Shown here: positions 7,244 to 15,443 of the stretch, one piece after another
Layout of the letters: each line of letters begins with the position of its first letter
Position numbering within the stretch: position 1 is the stretch's first letter
Source of the DNA: Candidatus Merdibacter merdigallinarum
GTDB lineage: Bacteria > Bacillota_I > Bacilli_A > Erysipelotrichales > Erysipelotrichaceae
Assembly: GCA_019118705.1 (NCBI GenBank)
Contig: DWYK01000074.1
Coordinates: 1-54,401, forward strand
Reading direction: 5' to 3'
DNA: 54,401 bases
Position numbers and translations under genes: made by a program
The notes under the pieces: generated by a model
What the model saw: the letters and a program-made list of their open reading frames with translations, nothing else
What the model was told of the DNA's origin: nothing
The model's database searches: none

Positions 7244-8875
7244 TCAGTCGATCTGCAGCTGTACGCAGCGGCTGATGATCTCGTAGTCTTCGGCGATGTT
7301 GAGCGCATGACCGTTGATGCGTTCAAAGTCTGTGAGCAACTGTGAGAACATCATGCTGATCTCGCTGGAGATGCTCTTTTCCTTCATGCGCTGCATCTGG
7401 CGCTTGCGCAGATTGACACAGACATCCTCGCTCTGCCGCCGCAGCGTTTCAGACTTCTGGATATCATGACGGGCATCATACATCTCCATGCACATCGAAT
7501 GCATGGAAGAAATCGTATCGCGTTCTTCATCGTTCAGGCGTGCCTGCAGCCGGTCTTTACTATAGTTTTCCATCTTCACCGCATAATCGCTGATGCGTTC
7601 GATGTCGGTGATCTGATGGTAGTAGATGCTCAGCGCCGCGCTAGTGTCATTGTTGAGCTCCATGCTCAGCGCATTGGTGATATAATCAGCGATCTCACGG
7701 TTGAGCGTATCGACCGTTTCTTCGCGTTTGAGGATCTCCTCTCCGATCTTTTTATCGTATTTCAGCAGTTGTCCAAAGCCCTGTTCCACGTTTTCGTAAG
7801 CCAGTGACAGCATATGGTTGATCTCTTCATCCACCTGCTGTACCGAAATGGCGGATGTTCCCAGGGAACGGGTAGAAGAAGGCAGTGGTTTTAAATACTG
7901 CAGGACCTCGCTGGTCTTTTCTTCCTTATACGGCAGCACTTTCTGTGCGAAGGCGGCCAGATAGGTGCCAAACGGCAGCAAGATCAGTGTGGTGACGACG
8001 TTGAACATTGTATGCATGTTGGCAATCTGTGCGTCCGGGCTTCCCGGTGTCCAGGAAGCGACCAGATCGGTCAGTGAGAACGCGGTATGCGCGGTCAGGA
8101 CGCAGACGGTCGTGAAGATCGCTGTACCGATCAGGTTGAACGTCAGATGGATGACGGTCGTCTGCTTGGCTTCCCGACCGGTACCGATGCTGGCAAGCAC
8201 TGCCGTGATACAGGTACCGATGTTTTGACCAAAGAGCACATAGACCGCACCATCCAGGCCGATCAGACCGCTTCTGGCAAGTGCCTGCAGGATACCGACC
8301 GATGCGCTGGAAGACTGAATGATCGCCGTGAAGAGTGCACCGGCCAAAATGCCCAATAACGGATTGGAGAAAGAAGTCATCAGTTCGATGAATGCCGGTT
8401 CCTCCCGAAGTGGCAGCATGGCCGTGCTCATCATTTCCATGCCGATGAACAAAACGCCCAGACCGGCGAAGATCGTACCGACGTGATGTGCCATTGGCTT
8501 TTTGACAAAGACGACCATTGCGACACCGATGAATGCGATCAGCGGTGCAATGGCACCGATGTCCAAGGCAATCAGCTGGCCGGTGATCGTTGTACCGATA
8601 TTGGCACCCATGATGATCCAGACCGCCTGCTGTAAGCTCATCATCCCGGCATTGACGAAACCGACGACCATGACCGTGGTGGCACTGGAAGACTGGATGA
8701 CGGCCGTAATGCCGGCGCCGACCAGTACACCGAGGATGCGGTTGGATGTGAGCTTTTCCAGAATCTCCTTCATGCGGTCACCTGCGGCTGCTTCCAGACC
8801 GTTGCTCATCATCTGCATTCCATACAGGAAGAGTGCGAGTCCGCCCAGCAGACTCAGGAAGTTGGTTATTGACAT
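7244..8875 (-). CDS. Na+/phosphate cotransporter II family protein with PhoU-like C-terminus
   Basis: 543 residues. The N-terminal 310 residues are multi-spanning with the inverted-repeat hallmark of NptA/YjbB proteins: 'AVIQSSSATTVMVVGFVNAG' and 'AIIQSSSASVGILQALA'. The C-terminal part (about 345-540) is soluble, alpha-helical and PhoU-like, rich in charged coiled segments. It is expected to move phosphate with sodium, the PhoU part probably regulating flux or binding metal. The SD AAAGGGG precedes the ATG. It is a single-gene unit with its own promoter and terminator. Export rather than import of phosphate has been described for some relatives, so direction is open. Confidence 0.9.
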   Translation of the reverse strand: MSITNFLSLLGGLALFLYGMQMMSNGLEAAAGDRMKEILEKLTSNRILGVLVGAGITAVIQSSSATTVMVVGFVNAGMMSLQQAVWIIMGANIGTTITGQLIALDIGAIAPLIAFIGVAMVVFVKKPMAHHVGTIFAGLGVLFIGMEMMSTAMLPLREEPAFIELMTSFSNPLLGILAGALFTAIIQSSSASVGILQALARSGLIGLDGAVYVLFGQNIGTCITAVLASIGTGREAKQTTVIHLTFNLIGTAIFTTVCVLTAHTAFSLTDLVASWTPGSPDAQIANMHTMFNVVTTLILLPFGTYLAAFAQKVLPYKEEKTSEVLQYLKPLPSSTRSLGTSAISVQQVDEEINHMLSLAYENVEQGFGQLLKYDKKIGEEILKREETVDTLNREIADYITNALSMELNNDTSAALSIYYHQITDIERISDYAVKMENYSKDRLQARLNDEERDTISSMHSMCMEMYDARHDIQKSETLRRQSEDVCVNLRKRQMQRMKEKSISSEISMMFSQLLTDFERINGHALNIAEDYEIISRCVQLQID

Positions 8876-8915
8876 AAAGACACCCCTTTTGATTCACTTT
8901 TCTCTCTCAAAGTTA

Positions 8916-8944
8916 AATATAATTAAAAATTAAGTAAAATACAA
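8916..8944 (-). promoter_or_regulatory. Predicted promoter of the Na/Pi cotransporter gene
   Basis: On the minus strand TTGTAT (8944-8939), 17 bases, and TATATT (8921-8916) in very AT-rich DNA, 41 bases before the start codon. Confidence 0.55.
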
Positions 8945-9106
8945 TGCGCAAAAAGTATTTATTTGTAAAATCTATGTAAGATAATTCGGATTACAGATAA
9001 ATGAGAAGATGGTGTAAATGAATGAAAAAGAAAAGCGTTGTGATGAAAATGATGCGCGACCGTTTTCACAATTCTTTAGGAAAGCTGTTTCGTCCCTGAG
9101 AAACTA

Positions 9107-9115
9107 TGCTATAAT
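9107..9115 (+). promoter_or_regulatory. Extended -10 promoter of the murF operon
   Basis: TG-C-TATAAT (9107-9115) with no clear -35. A small GACGT/ACGTC hairpin (9127-9140) lies between it and the murF SD. Confidence 0.6.
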
Positions 9116-9156
9116 ATAAAAAGCATGACGTTAAAACGTCAGCGATGAGGTGGAAC

Positions 9157-10554
9157 ATGATATTGAGAAGCATTGAGACGATCATCCGCATGCTGGATGC
9201 GGATTTCATAGAATATAAGGATATGACGCGCATGGTGAGCGGTGTCTGTATCGATTCCCGCAAATGTACGCAGGGCAATCTGTACATCCCGATCATCGGT
9301 GCCCATTTCGATGGACACGATTTTGCCGCGCAGGCGATCGAGCAGGGAGCTGTTGCCGTGCTTTGGCAGAAGGATCATCCGCATCCGCCGCAGGGGGCAG
9401 CGGTGATCCTCGTCGACGATACGCAGCAGGCCCTCAGCGAGCTGGCAAAAAAGTATCGGGAATCGCTGGACCTGGTGATGATCGGCATCACCGGCAGCAA
9501 CGGCAAGACGAGCACGAAGGATATCCTGTGTTCGCTTTTGAAGCGCAAGTATGTCACGCAGAAAACGCATGGCAACATGAACAACGAGATCGGTGTACCG
9601 CTGACGCTGCTGGGACTCAGCGATGCGACGCAGGTGGCGATCGTGGAGATGGGCATGGAGAACCGTTATGAGATCGATGCGCTGACCCGCCTGGTACAGC
9701 CGGATATCGCTGTCATCACCAATGTCGGAGAAGCACATCTGGAAAATCTGGGGTCCATCGAAAACATCGCCCGCGCAAAAGCGGAGATCGTGCACGGTCT
9801 GAAGGAAAACGGCGTGCTTCTGTTCAACGGGGAACAGGATGTGCTCAAACTGGCGCTGTGGCAGGAGGAACTGCCGCGGGGAACCACCGTGAAGAGCTTT
9901 GGTCATGATGAACGGCAGGATCTGTTTTCCTATGGGGATGTCACGCAGGATGCCGGCGGCATTTCCTTTCACTGCAATCTGCTGGCACAGCCGGCATCCA
10001 TGAACATCTATGGCAAGCATCAGGTGATGAACGCACTGCCCTGCATCTACATCGCCCGGGCGCTGGGCATGAGCGAGGCACAGATCCTGGAAGGACTGGC
10101 CGATATCGAGCAAACCGGCCTGCGCTGTGATCTGGTTGCGCTGGGAGCGGGCTATGTGCTGGATGATTCGTATAAATCCAACCGGCAGAGCGTGCTGGCT
10201 GCGCTCGACACCCTGTGTGAATTTGACATTCCCCGCCGCATCGCCATCCTTTCGGACATGTTGGACATGGGCGATCAGGCGGTGCGCATCCACTATGATG
10301 TCGGTAAGGCACTGGGACGCTACCCGATCGATCGGGTCTGCACCTATGGTGAGATGTCCCGTTTCATCGCACAGGGCGCCATCAACGCCGGGGTGAAGGA
10401 CGTTACACACTATGAGACAAAGGAAGCACTGCAGGAAGCGGTGCTGGAAGAGCTGGACGCACCCTGCATCCTGCTGGTCAAGGGATCACGCGGCATGCAG
10501 ATGGACAGCATCGTTACATATCTGAAGGAAAGAAGGAACAGGCAACATGAATAA
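9157..10554 (+). CDS. murF: UDP-MurNAc-tripeptide:D-Ala-D-X ligase MurF
   Basis: Adds the terminal D-Ala-D-X dipeptide to the UDP-MurNAc tripeptide in the cytoplasm. About 465 residues: an N-terminal substrate domain (about 1-100), a central ATPase with the P-loop 'GITGSNGKTSTKDIL', the 'TQKTHGNMNNEIGVPLTLL' stretch, 'VEMGMENRYEI', and the C-terminal Rossmann-like domain with 'LDDSYKSNRQS' (usually D-x-Y-N-A-N-P). ATG 9157 follows GAGGTGG; ATG 9145 lacks an SD. It overlaps the ligase gene by 8 bases, so the enzyme that makes the dipeptide and the one that uses it are translationally linked. If the ligase makes D-Ala-D-Ser, MurF must accept it. Confidence 0.93.
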   Translation: MILRSIETIIRMLDADFIEYKDMTRMVSGVCIDSRKCTQGNLYIPIIGAHFDGHDFAAQAIEQGAVAVLWQKDHPHPPQGAAVILVDDTQQALSELAKKYRESLDLVMIGITGSNGKTSTKDILCSLLKRKYVTQKTHGNMNNEIGVPLTLLGLSDATQVAIVEMGMENRYEIDALTRLVQPDIAVITNVGEAHLENLGSIENIARAKAEIVHGLKENGVLLFNGEQDVLKLALWQEELPRGTTVKSFGHDERQDLFSYGDVTQDAGGISFHCNLLAQPASMNIYGKHQVMNALPCIYIARALGMSEAQILEGLADIEQTGLRCDLVALGAGYVLDDSYKSNRQSVLAALDTLCEFDIPRRIAILSDMLDMGDQAVRIHYDVGKALGRYPIDRVCTYGEMSRFIAQGAINAGVKDVTHYETKEALQEAVLEELDAPCILLVKGSRGMQMDSIVTYLKERRNRQHE

Positions 10555-11596
10555 GATCAGACTGGGCGTCATCTTTGGCGGAAAATCAAGCGAATACGGA
10601 GTATCGCTGCATTCGGCGGGTTCGCTGCTGCGGCAGATCGACGATGCGAAATATACGATCATCATGATCGGGATCACAAAGGAAGGCGACTGGTATCTCT
10701 ATGAAGGCGATATCGATGCGCTGGAACACGATCACTGGCAGCAGGCAGGCTGTACGCCGTGCGTGCTGACCCGTCAGGGGCTGCTGGTATTGAAGGAAAA
10801 CAGCTATACGACCATCGAACTGGACTGCGTATTCCCGGTGTTGCACGGCAAGAACGGGGAAGATGGGACCATTCAGGGACTGCTGGAGATCATGGACATC
10901 CCATATGTGGGCTGTGACCATCTGAGCAGTGCCATCTGCATGGACAAGGAGATGACACACATCATCTGTGAACATGCCGGTGTGCCGTGTGCGCCTTATC
11001 GCTGCATTTATGAAAGCGATCCGCGCAGCATGGAGGAGATCTTTGAAGAGGCAAGCCATGCGCTGGGACTGCCACTGTTCATCAAGCCGTGCAATGCCGG
11101 CAGCAGCTATGGGGTCCACCGGGTGGATACCTTTGACGAGTTCGTCGAAGGCATGAAGGATGCGTTCTATCATGACGGCAAGGGCAAGGTCATCCTGGAA
11201 CAGACGATCGACGGCTTTGAGATCGGCTGTGCGGTCATGGGCAACCGCGAGCTGACGGTGGGCAGCGTCGACGAGATCGAGATCAAGGGAAGCTTCTTTG
11301 ACTATGAAGGAAAATATGAGATGAAGGACGCGGCCATCTACTGTCCGGCCCGCATCGATGAAACGCTGTTTGAACAGGCCAGAACACTGGCCGCAAAGGC
11401 GTATCGGGCGATGAACTGCCGGGGCATGACCCGGGTGGATATGTTCGTCACCAAAGAGAACCGGATCGTGTTCAATGAGCTGAATACGATTCCGGGATTT
11501 ACGGCGACGTCCCGTTATCCGTCGATGATGCAGGCGGTCGGCATCGAATTTCCGCAGCTGATCGACCGGCTGATCGCTCTGGCGATGGAGAAGTAA
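10547..11596 (+). CDS. ddl: VanG-like D-alanine:D-serine/D-alanine ligase
   Basis: ATP-grasp ligase, 349 residues, joining D-Ala to a second D-amino acid. The sequence is closer to the Van ligases, above all VanG, than to housekeeping Ddl: 'FGGKSSEYGVSLHSA', 'IGITKEGDWYLYEG', 'FPVLHGKNGEDGTIQGLLE', 'YVGCDHLSSAICMDK', 'FIKPCNAGSSYGV', 'FDYEGKYEMKDAAIYCPAR' and 'FNELNTIPGFTATSRYP'. Asp242, Phe251 and Arg323 fall where VanG, as I recall its structure, has Asp243, Phe252 and Arg324 for D-Ser; E. coli DdlB has Tyr and Leu at the latter two. The neighbours are a VanT-like racemase and a VanT-like membrane domain. D-Ala-D-Ser is therefore likely, but dual activity or plain D-Ala-D-Ala activity remains possible. 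Confidence 0.9.
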   Translation: MNKIRLGVIFGGKSSEYGVSLHSAGSLLRQIDDAKYTIIMIGITKEGDWYLYEGDIDALEHDHWQQAGCTPCVLTRQGLLVLKENSYTTIELDCVFPVLHGKNGEDGTIQGLLEIMDIPYVGCDHLSSAICMDKEMTHIICEHAGVPCAPYRCIYESDPRSMEEIFEEASHALGLPLFIKPCNAGSSYGVHRVDTFDEFVEGMKDAFYHDGKGKVILEQTIDGFEIGCAVMGNRELTVGSVDEIEIKGSFFDYEGKYEMKDAAIYCPARIDETLFEQARTLAAKAYRAMNCRGMTRVDMFVTKENRIVFNELNTIPGFTATSRYPSMMQAVGIEFPQLIDRLIALAMEK

Positions 11597-11614
11597 ACAG
11601 AAGGAGAGATCATT

Positions 11615-12766
11615 GTGCTGATGAGTAAGTCGAGGGCGTGGGCAGAGATCGATCTGTCCAGGATCGCCCACAATGTAGAGGAGGTCCGTGCCCTGATTCC
11701 CGCAACGAGCAAGATCATGGGGATCGTCAAGGCGGATGCCTATGGACATGGTGCCGTGGAGTGTACCCGTGCGCTGGAAGCATGCGGCGTGGATTTCTTT
11801 GGCGTCAGCAGCGTAGATGAGGCGGTGGAGCTGCGGGAGCATGGGATCCGCAGCGAGATCCTGATCCTGGGGTATACACCGCCACAGCATTTTGGGCTGC
11901 TTGCGGCCCACGATCTGATCCAGACGCTTGTCGATCTTTCTTATGCACAGAAACTGGATGCGTTCGCCGCCGAAGCGAACGTGACGATCCGTGCGCATGC
12001 CAAGGCGGATACCGGCATGAACCGCATCGGCGTGACCGTGCAGGATGGTGAATACCACATCGAGGAACTGCTGGCCATGTATGCGATGCAGCATGTGCAG
12101 GTCTGCGGCATCTTCTCACACTTCAGTGTCAGTGATTCCCATACCGCGGACGATCTGGCATTTACCGCTCATCAGATCGAACTGTTTGAACGGGTGTTGG
12201 CCGATCTTCGCGCCGCCGGCTATGATCCGGGCACCACGCATCTGCAAAACAGTTATGGCATCCTCAATTATCCGCAGCTGTCCTATGATTATGTGCGGCC
12301 GGGCCTGCTGTATATGGGCGTGACCAGCGATGATGAAATTGCGATCAACACTGCGCCTGACTTTCTGCCGATCCTCTCGCTGAAGGCAAATGTGACGATG
12401 GTCAAATGGCTGCGACCGGGCGATACGGTCAGCTATGGCCGCCATTTTACGGTCGAGCGTCCGACGAAGGTCGCTACCGTGTCCATCGGCTATGCGGACG
12501 GACTGCCACGCCTGATCTCCAATCAGGGCATCGAGGTGCTCTTACACGGGCAGCGGGTGAAGATCATCGGCAATATCTGTATGGATCAGCTCATGCTGGA
12601 TGTTACGGAGCTGGAACAGGTACAGGAGGGGGATGTCGTTACCCTGATCGGTGAAGATGGCGAAGAGCGGGCCAGCGTGGATGCGATCAGCCGTGCTTCG
12701 CACACGATCAACAACGAGACATTGACGCGGATCACCGCTCGGGTGCCGCGGATCTATAAGAAGTAG
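11615..12766 (+). CDS. alr: VanT-like alanine/serine racemase (catalytic domain only)
   Basis: PLP-dependent racemase, 383 residues. Lys39 ('IMGIVKADAYGHG') is the PLP lysine and Tyr274 ('VSYGRHFT') the second base. It resembles the racemase half of VanT more than ordinary Alr: 'EILILGYTPPQHF', 'FSHFSVSDSHTADDLAFTAH', 'HLQNSYGILNYPQL'. Asn367 ('HTINNETLTR') occupies the place of Tyr354 of Geobacillus Alr; VanT has Asn there, and a Tyr354-to-Asn change raises serine racemisation in Geobacillus Alr. It has no membrane domain; that lies in the next gene. GTG 11615 is chosen because AAGGAG (11601-11606) is 8 bases upstream; ATG 11621 is possible. Confidence 0.92.
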   Translation: MLMSKSRAWAEIDLSRIAHNVEEVRALIPATSKIMGIVKADAYGHGAVECTRALEACGVDFFGVSSVDEAVELREHGIRSEILILGYTPPQHFGLLAAHDLIQTLVDLSYAQKLDAFAAEANVTIRAHAKADTGMNRIGVTVQDGEYHIEELLAMYAMQHVQVCGIFSHFSVSDSHTADDLAFTAHQIELFERVLADLRAAGYDPGTTHLQNSYGILNYPQLSYDYVRPGLLYMGVTSDDEIAINTAPDFLPILSLKANVTMVKWLRPGDTVSYGRHFTVERPTKVATVSIGYADGLPRLISNQGIEVLLHGQRVKIIGNICMDQLMLDVTELEQVQEGDVVTLIGEDGEERASVDAISRASHTINNETLTRITARVPRIYKK

Positions 12767-12768
12767 GG

Positions 12769-13803
12769 ATGGATATGAAAAAGAAAAATTATGCGGCCAT
12801 CGACGTTGCCAAGTACGTCAGTGCGCTGCTTGTCGTCTGTATTCACACATATCCGCTGTATGATCTTTCACCGGCGGCCAACACGTTCCTCATTCAGGCG
12901 ATCTGCCGGTTCGCGGTGCCGTTTTTCTTTGTGGTATCCGCTTTTCTGTTCTTTTCCAAGATCGATCCGGCAGCCGGGATGCGCGATGCGCTGAACCTGG
13001 GGATGCTGAAGCACTATCTGCGGCGTCTGGCGCTTCTTTACGGTGCCTGGAGCGTGATCTATCTGCCATATACGTTTCTGTTGTGGCGCGGGGACGGCTT
13101 CTCATTGACGTTTCTGCTTCGTTGGATCTTTGACTGCTTTTTCAACGGCAGCTACTACCATCTGTGGTTTCTGCCGGCACTGATGCTGGGCACGCTCATC
13201 GTCTATGTGCTCTATACGAATGTCTCTCTGCGCAGAGGCATGCTGGTGACGGCCATCCTGTATGCGATCGGCATGGGGATGAATGTCTATGGGAGCGTGC
13301 TGGCGCAGATCCCGTTCGTCGCTTCGCTTTATCAGCTCTATATGAGCGTGTTTACGACCGCACGCAACGGGATCTTCTTCGCTCCGGTCTTCCTGTATGT
13401 CGGCATCTATCTCAAAGCGTATCCCAACGTATATGATAAAAAGGAATATGCACTGGGCATTGCCAGCTTCTATGGCGCATTGTTGCTGGAAGAGGGACTT
13501 GCCTATGCCTGCGGGGTCTTACAGGATCTGACGAGCATGTATCTGATGCTGGTGCCGTTTACCTATTTTCTGGTCGGGGCTCTGCTGCAGGTGCAGCGCA
13601 CACCTTCGTACCTGTGCCGCTTCCTGCGTCAGTCCTCCTTGCTGATCTATGTATCGCACATTTTGTTTGCGATGCCGCTGCTCGCGCTGTTTCCGGATCA
13701 CCACCTGCTCGTCTATGGGGCGGTCATCGTCTGCGCACAGCTGCTCGCTGTTGTCATCATCGCCCTCAGCAACCGGTTTTCGTGGCTGAAGGTCTTGTGT
13801 TAG
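12769..13803 (+). CDS. Acyltransferase-3-like membrane protein resembling the VanT N-terminal domain
   Basis: 344 residues, about ten hydrophobic segments. It starts 'YAAIDVAKYVSALLVVCIHT', followed by 'FAVPFFFVVSAFLFFSK' and 'NGSYYHLWFLPALMLGTL', the hallmarks of acyltransferase-3 proteins and specifically of the membrane half of VanT serine racemases ('GSYYHLW' type). The family includes O-acetyltransferases, so wall or polysaccharide acetylation is the main alternative. It begins 2 bases after the racemase stop (ATG 12775 is also possible), so both halves of a VanT are present as separate genes in reversed order. In VanT this domain is thought to help L-serine entry. Confidence 0.82.
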   Translation: MDMKKKNYAAIDVAKYVSALLVVCIHTYPLYDLSPAANTFLIQAICRFAVPFFFVVSAFLFFSKIDPAAGMRDALNLGMLKHYLRRLALLYGAWSVIYLPYTFLLWRGDGFSLTFLLRWIFDCFFNGSYYHLWFLPALMLGTLIVYVLYTNVSLRRGMLVTAILYAIGMGMNVYGSVLAQIPFVASLYQLYMSVFTTARNGIFFAPVFLYVGIYLKAYPNVYDKKEYALGIASFYGALLLEEGLAYACGVLQDLTSMYLMLVPFTYFLVGALLQVQRTPSYLCRFLRQSSLLIYVSHILFAMPLLALFPDHHLLVYGAVIVCAQLLAVVIIALSNRFSWLKVLC

Positions 13804-13813
13804 GAGGGGTCTC

Positions 13814-15403
13814 ATGCTTCGTGTTTCACAGGTGAATCAATCGATCGACGAACCGATGGAACGGCTGCATCAGCGTATCTGCAAGAAACTGCGGATCAGA
13901 GAACGTGATCTGATCCGTTTTTCCATCTATCGGGAAAGTGTGGATGCCCGCCGTCGACCGATCCGCTTTTCATACGTGGTGGATTGTGAGGTCGCGGATG
14001 AACAGCAGGTGCTTCGCCATGCGGGAACGGATGTCACGGTGGTCCGGGAGCGGCCCTTTGTGCTGCCGGCAGCGGGCAGCGAACGGCTCTCCCATCGTCC
14101 TGTCGTGGTCGGTTTTGGCCCCGGCGGCATGTTTGCGGCGCTGATGCTGGCCAGAGCCGGCTATCGTCCGCTCGTGCTGGAGCGGGGACAGTGTCTGGAA
14201 CAGCGCGTGCAGAGCGTACAGCGTTACTGGCAGGGCGGAGCGCTGGATCCCCGGGGCAACGTGCAGTTTGGCGAAGGCGGGGCCGGTACGTTCTCCGATG
14301 GAAAGCTGACCACACGCTCCAAAGATCCGCGCTGCCATCAGGTGCTGCGGGAACTGGTGCATTTCGGCGCTCCCAAAGAGATCCTCTATCAGGCACACCC
14401 GCACATCGGTACCGACATCCTGGTCGATGTCGTGCGTGCGCTGCGCAAAGAGGTGATCGCCCTGGGCGGAGAGATCCGTTTTGTTTCACAGGTGGAAGAT
14501 CTGATCGTGGAAGGCGATGCCCTGCGCGGGGTCGTCGTCAACGGTGCGCGGATCGACTGTGAAAAGGCCATACTGGCGATCGGTCACAGTGCCCGTGATA
14601 CATTTTCTTTATTATATGAACATCAGCTGCAGATGCAGGCAAAGGCATTTGCTGTCGGCGTGCGCGTCGAACATGCCCAGCGCCTGATCGATGAACAGCT
14701 GTATGGAGAATATGCCGGCCATCCCCGTCTGGGGGCCGCCAGCTATCGGATGACATGCCGTGCCGACAACGGACGCGGGGTCTATACGTTCTGCATGTGC
14801 CCCGGCGGTGTGGTCGTCCCTTCGGCCAGCGCACCGGGAGAGGTCGTCGTCAACGGGATGAGCGAACATGCCCGTGACAAGGCCAATGCCAACAGCGCCC
14901 TGCTCGTTCAGGTCACACCGCAGGATTTCGGTACGCATCCGCTGGACGGCATCCGTTATCAGCAGCAGCTGGAACACAACGCTTTTTTGATGGGCGGTGC
15001 CAACGGCTGTGCTCCGGCCCAGTACACTCGTGACTTTCTGGGGGGACGTCCTTCTGCATCATTCCAGGAGGTGATGCCCAGCTATGCCCGCGGTGTGGTT
15101 CTGTGCGACCTGCATCCGCTCTTCGATGCATCGATCACGCTGGCGCTGGAACAGGGCATCCGCCATTTTGACCGCCAGATCCACGGCTTTGCGGATACCG
15201 GCATCCTGACCGGTGTGGAAAGCCGCAGCAGTTCGCCGGTGCGGCTGGTGCGTGACCCGCAGACGCTGATGGGAAGCATCCGCGGTCTGTACCCTTGCGG
15301 AGAAGGCGCCGGCTATGCCGGCGGCATCGTGACCAGCGCGGTGGATGGGATCCGCTGTGCCTGTGCGCTCATCGAAAGCAGCGCGCCGGCAGAGAACGCA
15401 TAA
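13814..15403 (+). CDS. FAD-dependent dehydrogenase (COG2509-like)
   Basis: 529 residues. After a roughly 90-residue N-terminal domain ('RLHQRICKKLRIRERDL') comes a dinucleotide-binding motif, 'VVGFGPGGMFAALMLARAG', with acidic 'LVLERG' at the end of beta-2. 'GGAGTFSDGKLTTRSKD' and the C-terminal FAD motif 'YPCGEGAGYAGGIVTSAVDG' match the uncharacterised COG2509 flavoprotein family found widely in Bacillota. The substrate is unknown. The SD is GGAGGGG. It lies 10 bases after the acyltransferase gene, so it may be the last or second-last gene of the murF unit; no functional link to wall synthesis is evident. Confidence 0.85.
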   Translation: MLRVSQVNQSIDEPMERLHQRICKKLRIRERDLIRFSIYRESVDARRRPIRFSYVVDCEVADEQQVLRHAGTDVTVVRERPFVLPAAGSERLSHRPVVVGFGPGGMFAALMLARAGYRPLVLERGQCLEQRVQSVQRYWQGGALDPRGNVQFGEGGAGTFSDGKLTTRSKDPRCHQVLRELVHFGAPKEILYQAHPHIGTDILVDVVRALRKEVIALGGEIRFVSQVEDLIVEGDALRGVVVNGARIDCEKAILAIGHSARDTFSLLYEHQLQMQAKAFAVGVRVEHAQRLIDEQLYGEYAGHPRLGAASYRMTCRADNGRGVYTFCMCPGGVVVPSASAPGEVVVNGMSEHARDKANANSALLVQVTPQDFGTHPLDGIRYQQQLEHNAFLMGGANGCAPAQYTRDFLGGRPSASFQEVMPSYARGVVLCDLHPLFDASITLALEQGIRHFDRQIHGFADTGILTGVESRSSSPVRLVRDPQTLMGSIRGLYPCGEGAGYAGGIVTSAVDGIRCACALIESSAPAENA

Positions 15404-15443
15404 TCCTTCGTGCTGCGGCATACGTTAGCATTGAGGTGGACGT

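Noticed and set aside
9018-9119. Two overlapping small frames before murF (33 codons from 9018; about 25 codons from 9022)
   Set aside because: Both start near a weak AGATGG sequence rather than a proper SD, and the longer one runs through the murF -10 box. A small basic peptide is possible but not supported.
9139-10410. 423-codon minus-strand frame over murF
   Set aside because: Shadow frame; murF motifs are intact on the plus strand and no SD or promoter supports the reverse frame.
10586-12094. 502-codon minus-strand frame over ddl and alr
   Set aside because: Shadow of two clear enzymes; His/Gln/Asp-rich translation with no motif.
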